Notes: generated from the sequence alone by a model not told the origin. 64,000 bases of DNA from UBA3537 sp964219345 (GCA_964219345.1 CAXPPN010000047.1:1-64000); one strand, 5' to 3'; counted from the first letter of the stretch, positions 43,252 through 52,392 are shown. Translations and numbers: made by a program.

Positions 43252-44274
43252 TTAATTTATAATCGGGATTAAAAGTTCTGTAACCCAATTTGCTGGGTTG
43301 GGGTTTTCTTGTGGGTTTGTCAAATAGATTTCAAAGGGTTTGAGTTTTGAAGGTCTTAGGTTCATTTTAGTCATGTTTTGGTAGCCAATTGTCCATGCTT
43401 CTTCTAAGTTTTTATAGTTGCCTTTTAATGTTGTTTTAAGCGTTTTTGTTCTTGGCATATAGCCACATAAAATTCCACTTGCATCTTTTATTCTATAGTT
43501 TTGACGTACAGGAATTGCACAACTCATAATCATTGATCTATCTTCTGGATTTCGAAATTGATATAGACTCATTGGATGACCATTACTCTCTATATTGTTT
43601 ACACTCATATAGTTATATAGGGCAGCATAATTTTTTTCCATCGTCATACTGATATTTTCTGGAGTTGTACTTGAAGTGATATACAAATAAAATCCGCCGC
43701 CATAATCAATAATTCCATGGTCTTCAATGCTATAAACCGCCATTTGTTTTTGTAAATGTGTGTCTAAATTTTCTAAGCCTTTTTCGTAGTCTGGACCAAT
43801 CATTTTGTCCATTCCACCACTAATTAATGCAAAAAATTTGAGCACAAAAGGGACATCATCACTTTTCATACCCCAAGTTACTTCTGTGCTGTTTGGGCTT
43901 TTGTATTCAAAATTCCAATACACTTGTGATGCTGGAAATTGTTCAAATTTGAGTTCTTGTAATAATGAATCATTTGGAACAGCAACAAGGGTTTTCATTG
44001 TGCCTTTTCCATCTTTTCCAGTCCAAGAATAAGAGCCTCCAACTCCTGCTGTTTTTTCTGGATATTTTAGATATAGTGTAGGTTCTTTTTCTTTCCATGG
44101 CGACCACGGTTCCCATTGACGAAAATCTTCTACTGTGTTATAAATAACACTTACTGGTGCAGAAATAGTACGTGTACGAGAAAGATCATAACTATTGGGC
44201 TGTACAGCTACATAGCTGCTTCCAGCCAGCAATAAAAATAAAAGTAGGAATAAAATAAACTTGAGTGATTTCAT
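43252..44274 (-). CDS. SRPBCC-domain membrane-anchored protein with GyrI-like C-terminus
   Basis: The 340-residue protein has an N-terminal membrane anchor or signal (about 6-24), a SRPBCC/START-like ligand-binding domain (about 28-165: RTRTISAPVSVIYNTVEDFRQWEPWSPW), and a GyrI-like effector-binding region (about 180-335, with PVRQNYRIKD and the end YLTNPQENPNPANWVTELLIPI). Similar Bacteroidota proteins exist without known function. The gene is upstream of crcB in the same direction. Confidence 0.8.
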   Translation of the reverse strand: MKSLKFILFLLLFLLLAGSSYVAVQPNSYDLSRTRTISAPVSVIYNTVEDFRQWEPWSPWKEKEPTLYLKYPEKTAGVGGSYSWTGKDGKGTMKTLVAVPNDSLLQELKFEQFPASQVYWNFEYKSPNSTEVTWGMKSDDVPFVLKFFALISGGMDKMIGPDYEKGLENLDTHLQKQMAVYSIEDHGIIDYGGGFYLYITSSTTPENISMTMEKNYAALYNYMSVNNIESNGHPMSLYQFRNPEDRSMIMSCAIPVRQNYRIKDASGILCGYMPRTKTLKTTLKGNYKNLEEAWTIGYQNMTKMNLRPSKLKPFEIYLTNPQENPNPANWVTELLIPIIN

Positions 44275-44312
44275 GAGATTTGATATATTATTGTTTCTAC
44301 TAAATTATAAAT

Positions 44313-44336
44313 TTCTTTGAACTCCGTGTCAAAGAA
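44313..44336. repeat. inverted repeat in the divergent region
   Basis: TTCTTTGA (44313-44320) and TCAAAGAA (44329-44336) form an 8-bp inverted repeat with an 8-base spacer, between the divergent starts at 44274 and 44422. It might be an operator; no further support. Confidence 0.4.
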
Positions 44337-44421
44337 TTTAATTTTTTATGTTTTTCAAAATAAACTATATTCGTAGACTTTTGAATATTAAATCACAAAT
44401 CAAAACAAATACAATAATACT

Positions 44422-46470
44422 ATGAAATTCAGCTACAAATTAATGCTCGTTGTTTTTGCATGTACACAATTATTTTTTTCATGTAAAAATGACAACTCTA
44501 CTTCGACAAATGACGATTTATTCGTTAGTGTAGATACAGAGAGTTTTCCATACATGGTGGACCAATTTGCCGACCTCAAAATCTTACGTTATCAATTACC
44601 AGGATGGGGAAATCTTACCTTAAAAGAACAAAAACTGGTGTATTACCTTACACAAGCAGGTCTTTCTGGCCGAGATATTATGTGGGATCAAAATTATCGT
44701 CACAATCTTACCATTCGTGAAGCTTTAGAGACCATTTATACAACTTTTGATGGTGATAAATCAACAGAAAACTGGACTGCTTTTGAAACTTACTTAAAAC
44801 GTGTTTGGTTTAGCAATGGTATTCATCACCACTATAGCAATGCAAAATTAAAACCAGAGTTTTCTTCCGCTTATTTAATATCCTTACTTGATGCAACCCC
44901 TGCAACCTTGGAGGGCGAAGCCTTTGAGGTGCTTTTTAATGACAAGGATTCTAAAAAAGTAAATCAAGCGAAAAACGCGGATAATGTTTTGGAATCTGCG
45001 GTTAACTTTTATGGCCCCAATGTAACGAACAAAGATGTTGAAACATTTTATGCCGCTAAATCTTCACCAAATCCTAGCAAACCATTGTCTTTTGGTCTAA
45101 ACTCCCAACTTGTAAAAGAAAATGGCACACTTAAAGAACGTGTCTACAAATCTGGAGGGCTTTATGGAACAGCAATTGATGAAATTGTAAAATGGTTAGA
45201 ATTGGCCCAAGGGGTTGCAGAAAATAAAACCCAAGGCGATGCTCTTGGTTTATTGATTCAATATTACAAAACAGGTGACTTGCAAACTTGGGATGATTAC
45301 AACGTGGCATGGACTGCTGCTACTGAGGGTAATATTGATTATATCAATAGTTTTATTGAAGTCTATAACGACCCATTGGGCTATAGAGGATCTTATGAAA
45401 CCATCGTTCAAATAAAGGATTTTGATATGTCTGCAAAAATGACGGTCTTGTCTGAAAATGCACAATGGTTTGAAGACAATTCCCCTTTGATGCCAGAGCA
45501 CAAAAAGAAAAATGTTGTTGGTGTAAGTTATAAAACTGTAAACGTTGCTGGCGAAGCAGGAGATGCCTCACCATCGACTCCAATAGGTGTTAATTTACCA
45601 AATGCCAACTGGATTCGTGCCGAAGTTGGCAGCAAGTCTGTTTCGTTAGGAAATATCATCAATGCGTACAATAACTCTGGAAGCTCAGGACGATTAAAAG
45701 AATTTGTTCATGATGATCAAGAATACGAACTTGAGAAAAAACATGGGCAATTAGCCGATAAACTTCATACCGCACTTCACGAGGTTGTTGGACATGCCTC
45801 TGGCCAATTGAATCCAGGTGTTGGCGAAACTAAAGAAACTTTAAAAAATTATGCATCAACACTAGAAGAGGGGCGTGCCGACTTGGTGGGCTTGTACTAC
45901 CTCTATGATTCAAAATTGCAAGAATTGGGGCTAGTCGAAGACTGGAAAGCTGTTGGTATGGCGGCTTTTGACGGTTATATTAGAAATGGCCTAATGACGC
46001 AGCTTATTCGCTTAGAACTTGGGGATGATGTAGAAGAAGCGCACATGCGTAATAGACAATGGGTAAGTGCTTGGGCTTTTGAAAAAGGACAAAAAGATAA
46101 TGTTATTGAAAAAGTCACTAGAGATGGTAAAACCTATTTTAATATCAACGATTATGATAAACTTCACGAGCTTTTTGGACAACTATTAAGAGAAACACAG
46201 CGTATTAAATCAGAAGGTGATTTTAAAGCTGTTCAAGCATTGGTAGAGGGCTACGGCGTAAAAGTTGACCAAGCGATTCATGCGGAGGTTTTAGAAAGAA
46301 ACAAACAATTTAAATCTGCACCTTATGGTGGGTTTGTCAATCCTGTACTGGAGCCTGTGACGGATGAAAATGGTGCTATTTCTGAGATTAAAGTTAACTA
46401 TGCTAAAGACTTTAAAAGTCAAATGCTTTATTATTCAAAACGCTATAACTTTTTACCAAACGTAAACTAA
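44422..46470 (+). CDS. dipeptidyl peptidase III-like metallopeptidase (M49)
   Basis: The 682-residue protein is an M49-family zinc peptidase that cuts dipeptides from peptide N-termini. It has a lipoprotein-like signal (LFFSC), the zinc site HEVVGH (residues about 453-458, matching the M49 HExxxH pattern) and the second motif EEGRAD (about 482-487). Such proteins are sometimes wrongly labelled as dihydrofolate reductase in databases. It would work outside the cytoplasm, in contrast to most eukaryotic DPP III. The gene stands alone and is followed by a hairpin. Confidence 0.9.
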   Translation: MKFSYKLMLVVFACTQLFFSCKNDNSTSTNDDLFVSVDTESFPYMVDQFADLKILRYQLPGWGNLTLKEQKLVYYLTQAGLSGRDIMWDQNYRHNLTIREALETIYTTFDGDKSTENWTAFETYLKRVWFSNGIHHHYSNAKLKPEFSSAYLISLLDATPATLEGEAFEVLFNDKDSKKVNQAKNADNVLESAVNFYGPNVTNKDVETFYAAKSSPNPSKPLSFGLNSQLVKENGTLKERVYKSGGLYGTAIDEIVKWLELAQGVAENKTQGDALGLLIQYYKTGDLQTWDDYNVAWTAATEGNIDYINSFIEVYNDPLGYRGSYETIVQIKDFDMSAKMTVLSENAQWFEDNSPLMPEHKKKNVVGVSYKTVNVAGEAGDASPSTPIGVNLPNANWIRAEVGSKSVSLGNIINAYNNSGSSGRLKEFVHDDQEYELEKKHGQLADKLHTALHEVVGHASGQLNPGVGETKETLKNYASTLEEGRADLVGLYYLYDSKLQELGLVEDWKAVGMAAFDGYIRNGLMTQLIRLELGDDVEEAHMRNRQWVSAWAFEKGQKDNVIEKVTRDGKTYFNINDYDKLHELFGQLLRETQRIKSEGDFKAVQALVEGYGVKVDQAIHAEVLERNKQFKSAPYGGFVNPVLEPVTDENGAISEIKVNYAKDFKSQMLYYSKRYNFLPNVN

Positions 46471-46497
46471 AAAGATAGTCTTTTGGATTAAAAAAAT

Positions 46498-46532
46498 TAA
46501 AGCCACTTGTAAGTAATTATGAGTGGTTTTTT
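46498..46532. terminator. bidirectional terminator between DPP III and a small membrane gene
   Basis: AAGCCACT (46500-46507) pairs with AGTGGTTT (46522-46529, one G-T pair), with Ts after it in the forward direction and an A-rich complement before it. It lies between convergent genes. Confidence 0.7.
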
Positions 46533-46719
46533 AGTACCCCAAAAGAAATTTAATAGCGGCAATACCCAAAATAAAACTGATAAAAATCAAAAGCATCCAA
46601 AGACTTCCTTTGTAATATTTTTTGTTTAAAGCAGCATCTTTTCTATAGGACATAAAAATGATTACAGCAAAAACGATGGCAAAAAGAATTCCGAAAATTA
46701 GTTGTCCTCGACTGAACAT
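46531..46719 (-). CDS. small membrane protein, 62 residues
   Basis: Two hydrophobic spans (about 6-23 and 42-60), joined by the basic loop SYRKDAALNKKYYKG, give a small inner-membrane protein. It is convergent with the DPP III gene and divergent from the MazG-like gene. Amino-acid use is normal for a real membrane protein. The function is not known. Confidence 0.65.
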   Translation of the reverse strand: MFSRGQLIFGILFAIVFAVIIFMSYRKDAALNKKYYKGSLWMLLIFISFILGIAAIKFLLGY

Positions 46720-46773
46720 AATTGTGTATTTTTAGTATTTAAATTCTATTACAAAATTACAAAAATTAAATAT

Positions 46774-47160
46774 ATGAAAGACAAAATAGAAGCGGTTCAA
46801 CGGTTTCATGACGCATTTAAAATAGGCTATAGAACTTCTCCAAAGGCAAATCTTGGTGTTTCAAAAAATCAGCTCCGTTTTGATTTGATGAAAGAGGAAA
46901 ATGAAGAATATTTTGAAGCGGCACAAAATAATGATCTTGTGGAAGTTGCTGACGCCCTAGGCGATATGCTTTATATTCTTTGTGGTACTATTATTGAGCA
47001 TGGACTACAACATAAAATAGAAGCTGTTTTTGAGGAAATTCAGCGCAGTAATATGAGTAAACTTGGAGAAGATGGTCAACCCATATACAGAGAGGACGGA
47101 AAAGTCCTAAAAGGGCCAAAATATTTTAAACCAAATATAGAATCGATACTAAATTCGTAA
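46774..47160 (+). CDS. MazG-like / PRA-PH-fold NTP pyrophosphohydrolase
   Basis: From the ATG at 46774 the product has 128 residues. It starts MKDKIEAVQRFHDAFKIGYR and has the all-alpha NTP-PPase pattern: KEENEEYFEA (about 38-47), then EVADALGDMLYILCG (about 55-69), the EExxE...ExxD metal site. The C-terminus is KYFKPNIESIL. These enzymes hydrolyse nucleoside triphosphates to monophosphates, often as housecleaning. A named substrate cannot be given. Confidence 0.85.
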   Translation: MKDKIEAVQRFHDAFKIGYRTSPKANLGVSKNQLRFDLMKEENEEYFEAAQNNDLVEVADALGDMLYILCGTIIEHGLQHKIEAVFEEIQRSNMSKLGEDGQPIYREDGKVLKGPKYFKPNIESILNS

Positions 47161-47165
47161 AGATT

Positions 47166-48218
47166 TTAGACTTTAAAACGCCATCCAAATGGGTCTTCTG
47201 CACTATTGGTTTGGATGGATGTTATTTTTTCCTTTAAAAAACTAGCGTAAGATTTTTCTATTTCTGGAAGATCGTAATCTTGATCCCTAAAACCAAATGA
47301 TGAAATAGGAGAGATGACTGCTGCAGTACCTGCTCCAAACATTTCTTTAAGCCTTCCACTTTTTGAAGCCTCAATAACCTCTGCAACAGTAAATTTTCTA
47401 ACTTCAACAGGAATATTTTCTGCATTAGCAATATCAATAATACTTTTTCTTGTAACACCGTCCAAAATACGATCACTTGTAGGGCCAGTGATAAGCGTAT
47501 CATCAATACGGATAAAGATGTTCATTGCACCAGCTTCTTCAATATATTCGTGTGTATTATCGTCCGTCCAAATCACTTGATTATAGCCTTTTTCAATAGC
47601 AAGTTGCGTTGGGTAAAACTGTCCTGCATAATTTCCACCTGCTTTGGCATAACCTACACCACCATTGGCCGATCTTGAATATTTTTCTTCAATGAGGACA
47701 CTAACTTTTCCAGAAAAATAAGGACCAGAAGGCGCTGTAGCAATCAAAAAACGATAGCCATCTGCAGGAGAAGCATGAAAACCTTCTCCAGTTGCAAAGA
47801 TAATTGGTCTGATATATAATGAGCTTCCTTTGACCGCGGGAATCCAATCATTGTCCACTTTTAATAATGCTTTAAGACCTTCAAAAAACACTTCTTTGGG
47901 AAGCTCAGGAATTGCTAAACGTTTGGCCGATTTGTTTAAACGATTAAAATTTTCTTCAGGACGAAAAAGCCATGTATTAGAATCGTTGTCCTTGTAGGCT
48001 TTCATGCCTTCAAAAATGGATTGTCCATAATGAAAAATTTTGGCAGAAGGCATTAGTGACATAGGCTGAAATGGAACAATTTCAGGTTGTCCCCAAGCCC
48101 CATTTTTATAATCACAAATTAACATGTGATCGGAAAATACACTTCCAAATCCAAGATTGTTGAAATCAATTTCATTAAGTTTTGATTGCGCTACTTTTGT
48201 TGTTTTTATTTGGATCAT
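47166..48218 (-). CDS. ilvE: branched-chain amino acid aminotransferase
   Basis: IlvE transfers the amino group between glutamate and leucine, isoleucine or valine. I use the ATG at 48218 (MIQIKTTKVAQSKL); the frame is open 66 bases upstream, but that stretch holds the -7 element. The 350-residue fold-type IV PLP enzyme shows FEGMKAYKD, IRPIIFATGEG, YAKAGGNYAGQFYPTQLAIEKGYNQVIWTD (with PLP Lys in the first part) and EEAGAMNIFI with the GTAAVISPI end block. The length matches the longer (about 350 aa) branch. Confidence 0.94.
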   Translation of the reverse strand: MIQIKTTKVAQSKLNEIDFNNLGFGSVFSDHMLICDYKNGAWGQPEIVPFQPMSLMPSAKIFHYGQSIFEGMKAYKDNDSNTWLFRPEENFNRLNKSAKRLAIPELPKEVFFEGLKALLKVDNDWIPAVKGSSLYIRPIIFATGEGFHASPADGYRFLIATAPSGPYFSGKVSVLIEEKYSRSANGGVGYAKAGGNYAGQFYPTQLAIEKGYNQVIWTDDNTHEYIEEAGAMNIFIRIDDTLITGPTSDRILDGVTRKSIIDIANAENIPVEVRKFTVAEVIEASKSGRLKEMFGAGTAAVISPISSFGFRDQDYDLPEIEKSYASFLKEKITSIQTNSAEDPFGWRFKV

Positions 48219-48236
48219 TGTAAAAATTTTCTGAGT

Positions 48237-48244
48237 CAAATTTA
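48237..48244 (-). promoter_or_regulatory. possible -7 element for ilvE
   Basis: TAAATTTG on the minus strand fits TAnnTTTG and lies 18 bases before the ATG. No clear -33. Confidence 0.35.
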
Positions 48245-48329
48245 AAACAAAATTATTAAAATTAGTATCGAACAAACATAACATTCGTAAAAGTTATTAT
48301 CTTTAGATTTTTTAATAAATAGTCAAGCA

Positions 48330-48818
48330 ATGAAAAACCAGCTTCTTATTCTCTTAACCTTAATATTTTTATTTTCTTGTAAAGAAAAACATTCGAATCG
48401 AACGCCTGTTCGAGTCCAATCAACGACCTATAATTTGTATGGTAATGCCTTTGAAACGGATTCCATTTTATCGCTTAACGAACTGTCCCAAAAAATTGAA
48501 AAAATTGGAGATACACTGCAGCTCACGCTTAAAGGAACAATCAAAGAAGTATGTACCAAAAAAGGATGTTGGATGACACTTTCTTTGGAAAATGACTCAG
48601 AAATGATGGTTCGTTTCAAAGATTATGGATTTTTTGTTCCACTTGATGCAAGTGGTGAAGTTTTAATTCATGGGAAAGCGTTTATATCTGAAACTTCTGT
48701 TGATGATTTACGCCACTATGCAGAAGACGCTGGCGCATCTGATGATGAAATTGCAGCGATAACCACGCCAAAGACAAGCTATAATCTTGAAGCTGATGGT
48801 GTTTTAATTTCACAATAA
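48330..48818 (+). CDS. DUF4920 lipoprotein
   Basis: The 162-residue protein has a lipoprotein signal (LIFLFSC17KEK) and a beta-rich domain matching DUF4920, with LKGTIKEVCTKKGCWMTLSLE (about 70-90; two Cys, possibly a metal or disulfide site) and FFVPLDASGEVLIHGKAF. It ends with EADGVLISQ. Function is unknown. The mnmD gene starts 7 bases downstream with TTG, so the two are probably co-transcribed. Confidence 0.85.
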   Translation: MKNQLLILLTLIFLFSCKEKHSNRTPVRVQSTTYNLYGNAFETDSILSLNELSQKIEKIGDTLQLTLKGTIKEVCTKKGCWMTLSLENDSEMMVRFKDYGFFVPLDASGEVLIHGKAFISETSVDDLRHYAEDAGASDDEIAAITTPKTSYNLEADGVLISQ

Positions 48819-48825
48819 CTCAAAC

Positions 48826-49497
48826 TTGAAACGCTCCATAATCACTACCGCCGACGGAAGTAAAACCATTCAAATTGAAGATTGGAACGAACAATACCAC
48901 TCCATACATGGTGCACTTCAGGAAGCAAAACATGTTTATATTGAAAATGGTTTGCACGAATTTTTACAACGACAGCCAAATCAAAAGCACATCAACATTT
49001 TAGAAATCGGTTTTGGTACTGGACTTAATGCAATGCTTAGTGCTACAGATGAATTGGCATTGCAAAAATCAATTTTATATCATGGTATAGAGGCCTACCC
49101 AGTTTCAAGCGATGAACTTCAAGCCCTTAATTATTCGTCTTTATTGGCTCTAAAATCAGAAATTTTTGACCAACTCCATAGTGCATCATGGAACAAAGAA
49201 AGCCAAATTACAAAGCACTTTGTTTTGAAAAAGCGTCAGGAGTTTTTTGCAGATATAAAAGATGTAAACACTTTTGATATTGTTTATTTTGATGCCTTTG
49301 GCCCACGAGTACAACCAGACCTTTGGACACCATCTATTTTTAAAATGATGTATACTGCCATGCGTTTTAGTGCTGTTTTGGTGACTTATTCTGCAAAAGG
49401 CAGTGTTAGACGTGCCATGCAAGAGGTTGGTTTTGAGGTGGAACGTTTGGCGGGACCACCAGGCAAAAGAGAAATGCTCCGCGCCTCAAAAAATTAG
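48826..49497 (+). CDS. mnmD: tRNA (5-methylaminomethyl-2-thiouridine)-methyltransferase MnmD-like
   Basis: The 223-residue protein resembles the methyltransferase half of MnmC: QYHSIHGALQEAKHVYIENG, the SAM-binding ILEIGFGTGLNAML (about 58-71), and FDAFGPRVQPDLWT, then TYSAKGSVRRAMQEVGFEVERLAGPPGKREMLRA. It completes the modification of U34 in some tRNAs. There is no oxidase half, so this is the stand-alone MnmD. The start is a TTG at 48826; no ATG fits upstream. Confidence 0.9.
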   Translation: MKRSIITTADGSKTIQIEDWNEQYHSIHGALQEAKHVYIENGLHEFLQRQPNQKHINILEIGFGTGLNAMLSATDELALQKSILYHGIEAYPVSSDELQALNYSSLLALKSEIFDQLHSASWNKESQITKHFVLKKRQEFFADIKDVNTFDIVYFDAFGPRVQPDLWTPSIFKMMYTAMRFSAVLVTYSAKGSVRRAMQEVGFEVERLAGPPGKREMLRASKN

Positions 49498-49604
49498 CTA
49501 GATTCGCGCTCATTTTGTTGTTTATTTATTAAAATAAGCATAAATAATTGTTAAACCACTCAATTTTAACATGAGACTGCAACAGTATTCAATAATTTTG
49601 CCCA

Positions 49605-50522
49605 ATGGTAGCTACAGTCTTGATAACAGGGGCAACTGGTTTAGTGGGTAAGAAACTCACAAGTCTCCTTTTGGATAAAGGCTACAGAGTTCATATCCTA
49701 ACTACTCAAAAGGCGTTATCATTTACTGAAACAAATATTCAATATTTTTATTGGAATCCTCAAAATAATAAGATAGATATATCTTGTTTTAAAGGTGTTG
49801 AAGTTGTAATTAACCTTGCAGGAAGCCCAATAGCACAACGTTGGACAAAATCAGCCAAAGCGTCTATTTTGAATAGCCGTGTACAAGCATTGAATGTTTT
49901 GGCCAGTGCCATTAAAGAAAATAATTTTCCAATAAAACATTTAATCTCTGCAAGTGCCATTGGAATTTATCCTGATTCAAAAACGAATTATTATCAGGAG
50001 GAGGATATTGTTTCAGAAAACTGTTCGTTTTTAAGAACAGTAGTTCAAAAATGGGAAGCTGCAGCCCAACAATTTGAGGCATTAAGTATTAAAACAACAA
50101 TACTTCGTATTGGGATTGTTTTAGATAATAACGGAGGTGCTCTTCCAAAAATAATGACACCAATTCAAAACTATCTTGGTGCCGTTTTGGCATCTGGTGA
50201 GCAATGGCAATCATGGATTCATAGTGATGATCTAGTGGCCATGTTTGTTTATATTTTGGAATCCAAAAAAGAGGGTGTGTATAATGCTGTAGCACCAAAT
50301 CCAGTACGTCAATCAGAACTGACCAAAACAATAGGGCATGTTATAAAAAAGCCAATTTTTTTACCCAATGTTCCAGAGTTCATGCTAAAATTGATGCTTG
50401 GAGGTATGAGTGCGGTTGTGCTTGAAAGTCAACGCGTATGTTCAAAAAAAATTCAATCCATAGGGTTTAAATTTGAATATCATGAGCTTTCAGCGGCACT
50501 AAATGATCTTCTAAAAAAGTAA
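49605..50522 (+). CDS. TIGR01777-family epimerase (NAD-binding)
   Basis: The 305-residue protein is an extended SDR with the Rossmann motif ITGATGLVGKKL (about 7-18), then NLAGSPIAQRWTKSAKASILNSR (about 67-89), SASAIGIYPD and the C-terminal DUF1731-type end. It resembles YfcH and TIGR01777 proteins, sometimes linked to cell division inhibitor names without evidence. The substrate is not known. The ATG at 49605 gives the Rossmann motif a normal lead. Confidence 0.9.
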   Translation: MVATVLITGATGLVGKKLTSLLLDKGYRVHILTTQKALSFTETNIQYFYWNPQNNKIDISCFKGVEVVINLAGSPIAQRWTKSAKASILNSRVQALNVLASAIKENNFPIKHLISASAIGIYPDSKTNYYQEEDIVSENCSFLRTVVQKWEAAAQQFEALSIKTTILRIGIVLDNNGGALPKIMTPIQNYLGAVLASGEQWQSWIHSDDLVAMFVYILESKKEGVYNAVAPNPVRQSELTKTIGHVIKKPIFLPNVPEFMLKLMLGGMSAVVLESQRVCSKKIQSIGFKFEYHELSAALNDLLKK

Positions 50523-50562
50523 TTTAAAACCTCAAACGTCATCTTTTTAAAATTTTTTTCGT

Positions 50563-50601
50563 GACATTTTGACATTTTATCTAGAATGGCAGTACTTTTG
50601 C
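50563..50601 (+). promoter_or_regulatory. grpE-dnaJ promoter region: sigma-54-like -24/-12 element over a TTTG / TAnnTTTG promoter
   Basis: TGGCA (50587-50591), six bases, then TTGC (50598-50601) matches the sigma-54 consensus TGGCAC-N5-TTGC with the GG and GC pairs exactly 10 bases apart. The same stretch holds a sigma-A-type candidate: TTTG at 50568-50571 and TACTTTTG at 50593-50600, 21 bases apart. Just upstream GACATTTT occurs twice in tandem (50563-50578). It lies 35 bases before the grpE ATG. Which sigma factor acts cannot be decided from sequence. Confidence 0.55.
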
Positions 50602-50635
50602 CATCAATTAAATCAAATAATTAATTTCTTTTAAG

Positions 50636-51151
50636 ATGACCAAAAAGGCAACAAAGCAAAAAGCGAAAGCAGAAGAATCAAAGTCGCCAGAAGTTGAAAT
50701 CTCTGTTGAGGAACAACTCCAATCAGAGCTAACGCAAGAAAAAGATAAATTTTTACGCCTTTTCGCAGAATTTGAAAACTACAAACGTCGCACCTCAAAA
50801 GAGCGTATAGAATTGTTTTCAACAGCAAGTCAAGATGTGATTCAGGCATTATTACCAGTTTTGGACGATTTTGATCGTGCAATGGTAGAACTATCAAAAC
50901 ACGAAGAATCGGAGCTCTCTAAAGGCGTTGAACTCATAAAAAATAAGCTCAACAATACCTTACAACAAAAAGGATTAAGTCTTGTTGAAGTTAATAAAGG
51001 CGATGATTTTAATGCTGATAATCATGAGGCAGTAACACAAATTCCTGCACCTACCGATGATTTAAAAGGAAAAATTATAGACGTTATAGAGCAAGGGTAT
51101 AAACTTGGGGAAAAAGTGATTCGTTTCCCAAAAGTTGTCATAGGGCAATAA
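50636..51151 (+). CDS. grpE: nucleotide exchange factor GrpE
   Basis: GrpE releases ADP from DnaK. The 171-residue protein has a charged N-terminus (KATKQKAKAEESK), a long helix containing KDKFLRLFAEFENYKRRTSKERIELF (about 35-60) and the beta domain with HEAVTQIPAPTDDLKGKIIDVIEQGYKLGEKVIRFPKVVIGQ. Length is typical. It is 21 bases upstream of dnaJ; dnaK is not in the window. Confidence 0.95.
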   Translation: MTKKATKQKAKAEESKSPEVEISVEEQLQSELTQEKDKFLRLFAEFENYKRRTSKERIELFSTASQDVIQALLPVLDDFDRAMVELSKHEESELSKGVELIKNKLNNTLQQKGLSLVEVNKGDDFNADNHEAVTQIPAPTDDLKGKIIDVIEQGYKLGEKVIRFPKVVIGQ

Positions 51152-51172
51152 AAAAATAAATCCAATTAACAC

Positions 51173-52282
51173 ATGGCAAAGCAGGATTATTATGAAGTAT
51201 TGGGGGTAAGCAAAAATGCTTCTGCAGCAGAAATTAAAAAAGCGTACAGAAAAATGGCTATTAAGTATCATCCGGATAAAAATCCAGATGATAAATCTGC
51301 AGAAGAAAAATTTAAAGTTGCTGCTGAAGCTTACGAAATTTTGAGTGACCCTGATAAAAAGGCACGATACGATCAATTTGGGCACCAGGCATTTGAAGGA
51401 GCTGGTGGATTTGGTGGTGGTTCCATGAATATGGATGATATTTTTAGTCAATTTGGTGACATATTTGGTGGTGCTTTTGGCGGTGGTGGTTTTGGCGGTC
51501 AGCGCAGACAAAGAACTGCTAGAGGAACAAATCTTAGAATTCGTGTCAAACTTACACTTGAAGAAATTGCTAATGGTGTTGAGAAAAAAATAAAAGTAAA
51601 GCGAAAAAAACAAGCCAAAGGGGTTACTTATAAAACTTGTGGTACTTGTAATGGAACAGGTCAGGTGACACGCATTACAAACACTATTTTGGGACGAATG
51701 CAGACGGCTTCGCCATGTAATACTTGTGGTGGCTCTGGTCAAATTATAGATCATCGTCCAGCCAATGCTGATGCCAATGGTTTTGTTGTGGAAGAAGAAA
51801 CAGTATCTATCAAAATTCCAGCGGGTGTAGAAGATGGGATGCAACTCAAAGTTTCGGGCAAAGGAAATGCAGCACCAGGAAATGGTATTTCAGGGGATTT
51901 ATTGGTTGCTATCTCAGAAGAAGCACATCCAAAATTACAGCGAGAAGGCGATAATTTACACTACGATTTATATGTTAGTTTGCCCGATGCTGTTCTGGGC
52001 TCATCTGTAGAAATTGAAACGGTCTCAGGTAAGTTAAGACTTAAAATTGAAGCTGGTGTTCAGTCAGGTAAAATACTACGCTTACGTGGTAAAGGAATTC
52101 CAAACATCAATGGATACAACAAAGGTGATTTATTAGTTCATATCAATGTTTGGACACCAAAAACTCTGAATAAAGAACAAAAATTATTCTTTGAAAAAAT
52201 GCGTAACAACGAACATTTTGAACCTAAACCAGAACAATCTGATAAATCTTTTTTTGAAAAGGTAAAAGATATGTTTTCATAA
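51173..52282 (+). CDS. dnaJ: chaperone DnaJ with a reduced zinc domain
   Basis: The 369-residue co-chaperone has a J domain (about 4-68) with the HPD motif (YHPDKNPDD), a G/F-rich linker (about 75-118), and C-terminal substrate-binding domains. The zinc region has only two CxxCxGxG motifs (CGTCNGTG and CNTCGGSG, about 156-190) where classical DnaJ has four, so only one zinc centre is possible. I recall this shortened form in other flavobacterial DnaJ proteins. It stimulates DnaK ATPase and delivers unfolded proteins. It is co-transcribed with grpE. Confidence 0.95.
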   Translation: MAKQDYYEVLGVSKNASAAEIKKAYRKMAIKYHPDKNPDDKSAEEKFKVAAEAYEILSDPDKKARYDQFGHQAFEGAGGFGGGSMNMDDIFSQFGDIFGGAFGGGGFGGQRRQRTARGTNLRIRVKLTLEEIANGVEKKIKVKRKKQAKGVTYKTCGTCNGTGQVTRITNTILGRMQTASPCNTCGGSGQIIDHRPANADANGFVVEEETVSIKIPAGVEDGMQLKVSGKGNAAPGNGISGDLLVAISEEAHPKLQREGDNLHYDLYVSLPDAVLGSSVEIETVSGKLRLKIEAGVQSGKILRLRGKGIPNINGYNKGDLLVHINVWTPKTLNKEQKLFFEKMRNNEHFEPKPEQSDKSFFEKVKDMFS

Positions 52283-52392
52283 CACAGATTTTATTTTCTT
52301 GTTGTTAGGGGTTGATTTCTAACAAATTTTTTTAGATTTACATTGTAACGAAAAGCTCCATTGCACGTCCTACAGAAAATCTAAAATCAAAA

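Noticed and set aside
51062..51844. 260-codon open frame on the minus strand across dnaJ
   Set aside because: It lies wholly opposite grpE/dnaJ, is rich in Ser, Thr, Phe and Ile in the way antisense of coding DNA is, and has no domain or proper start context.
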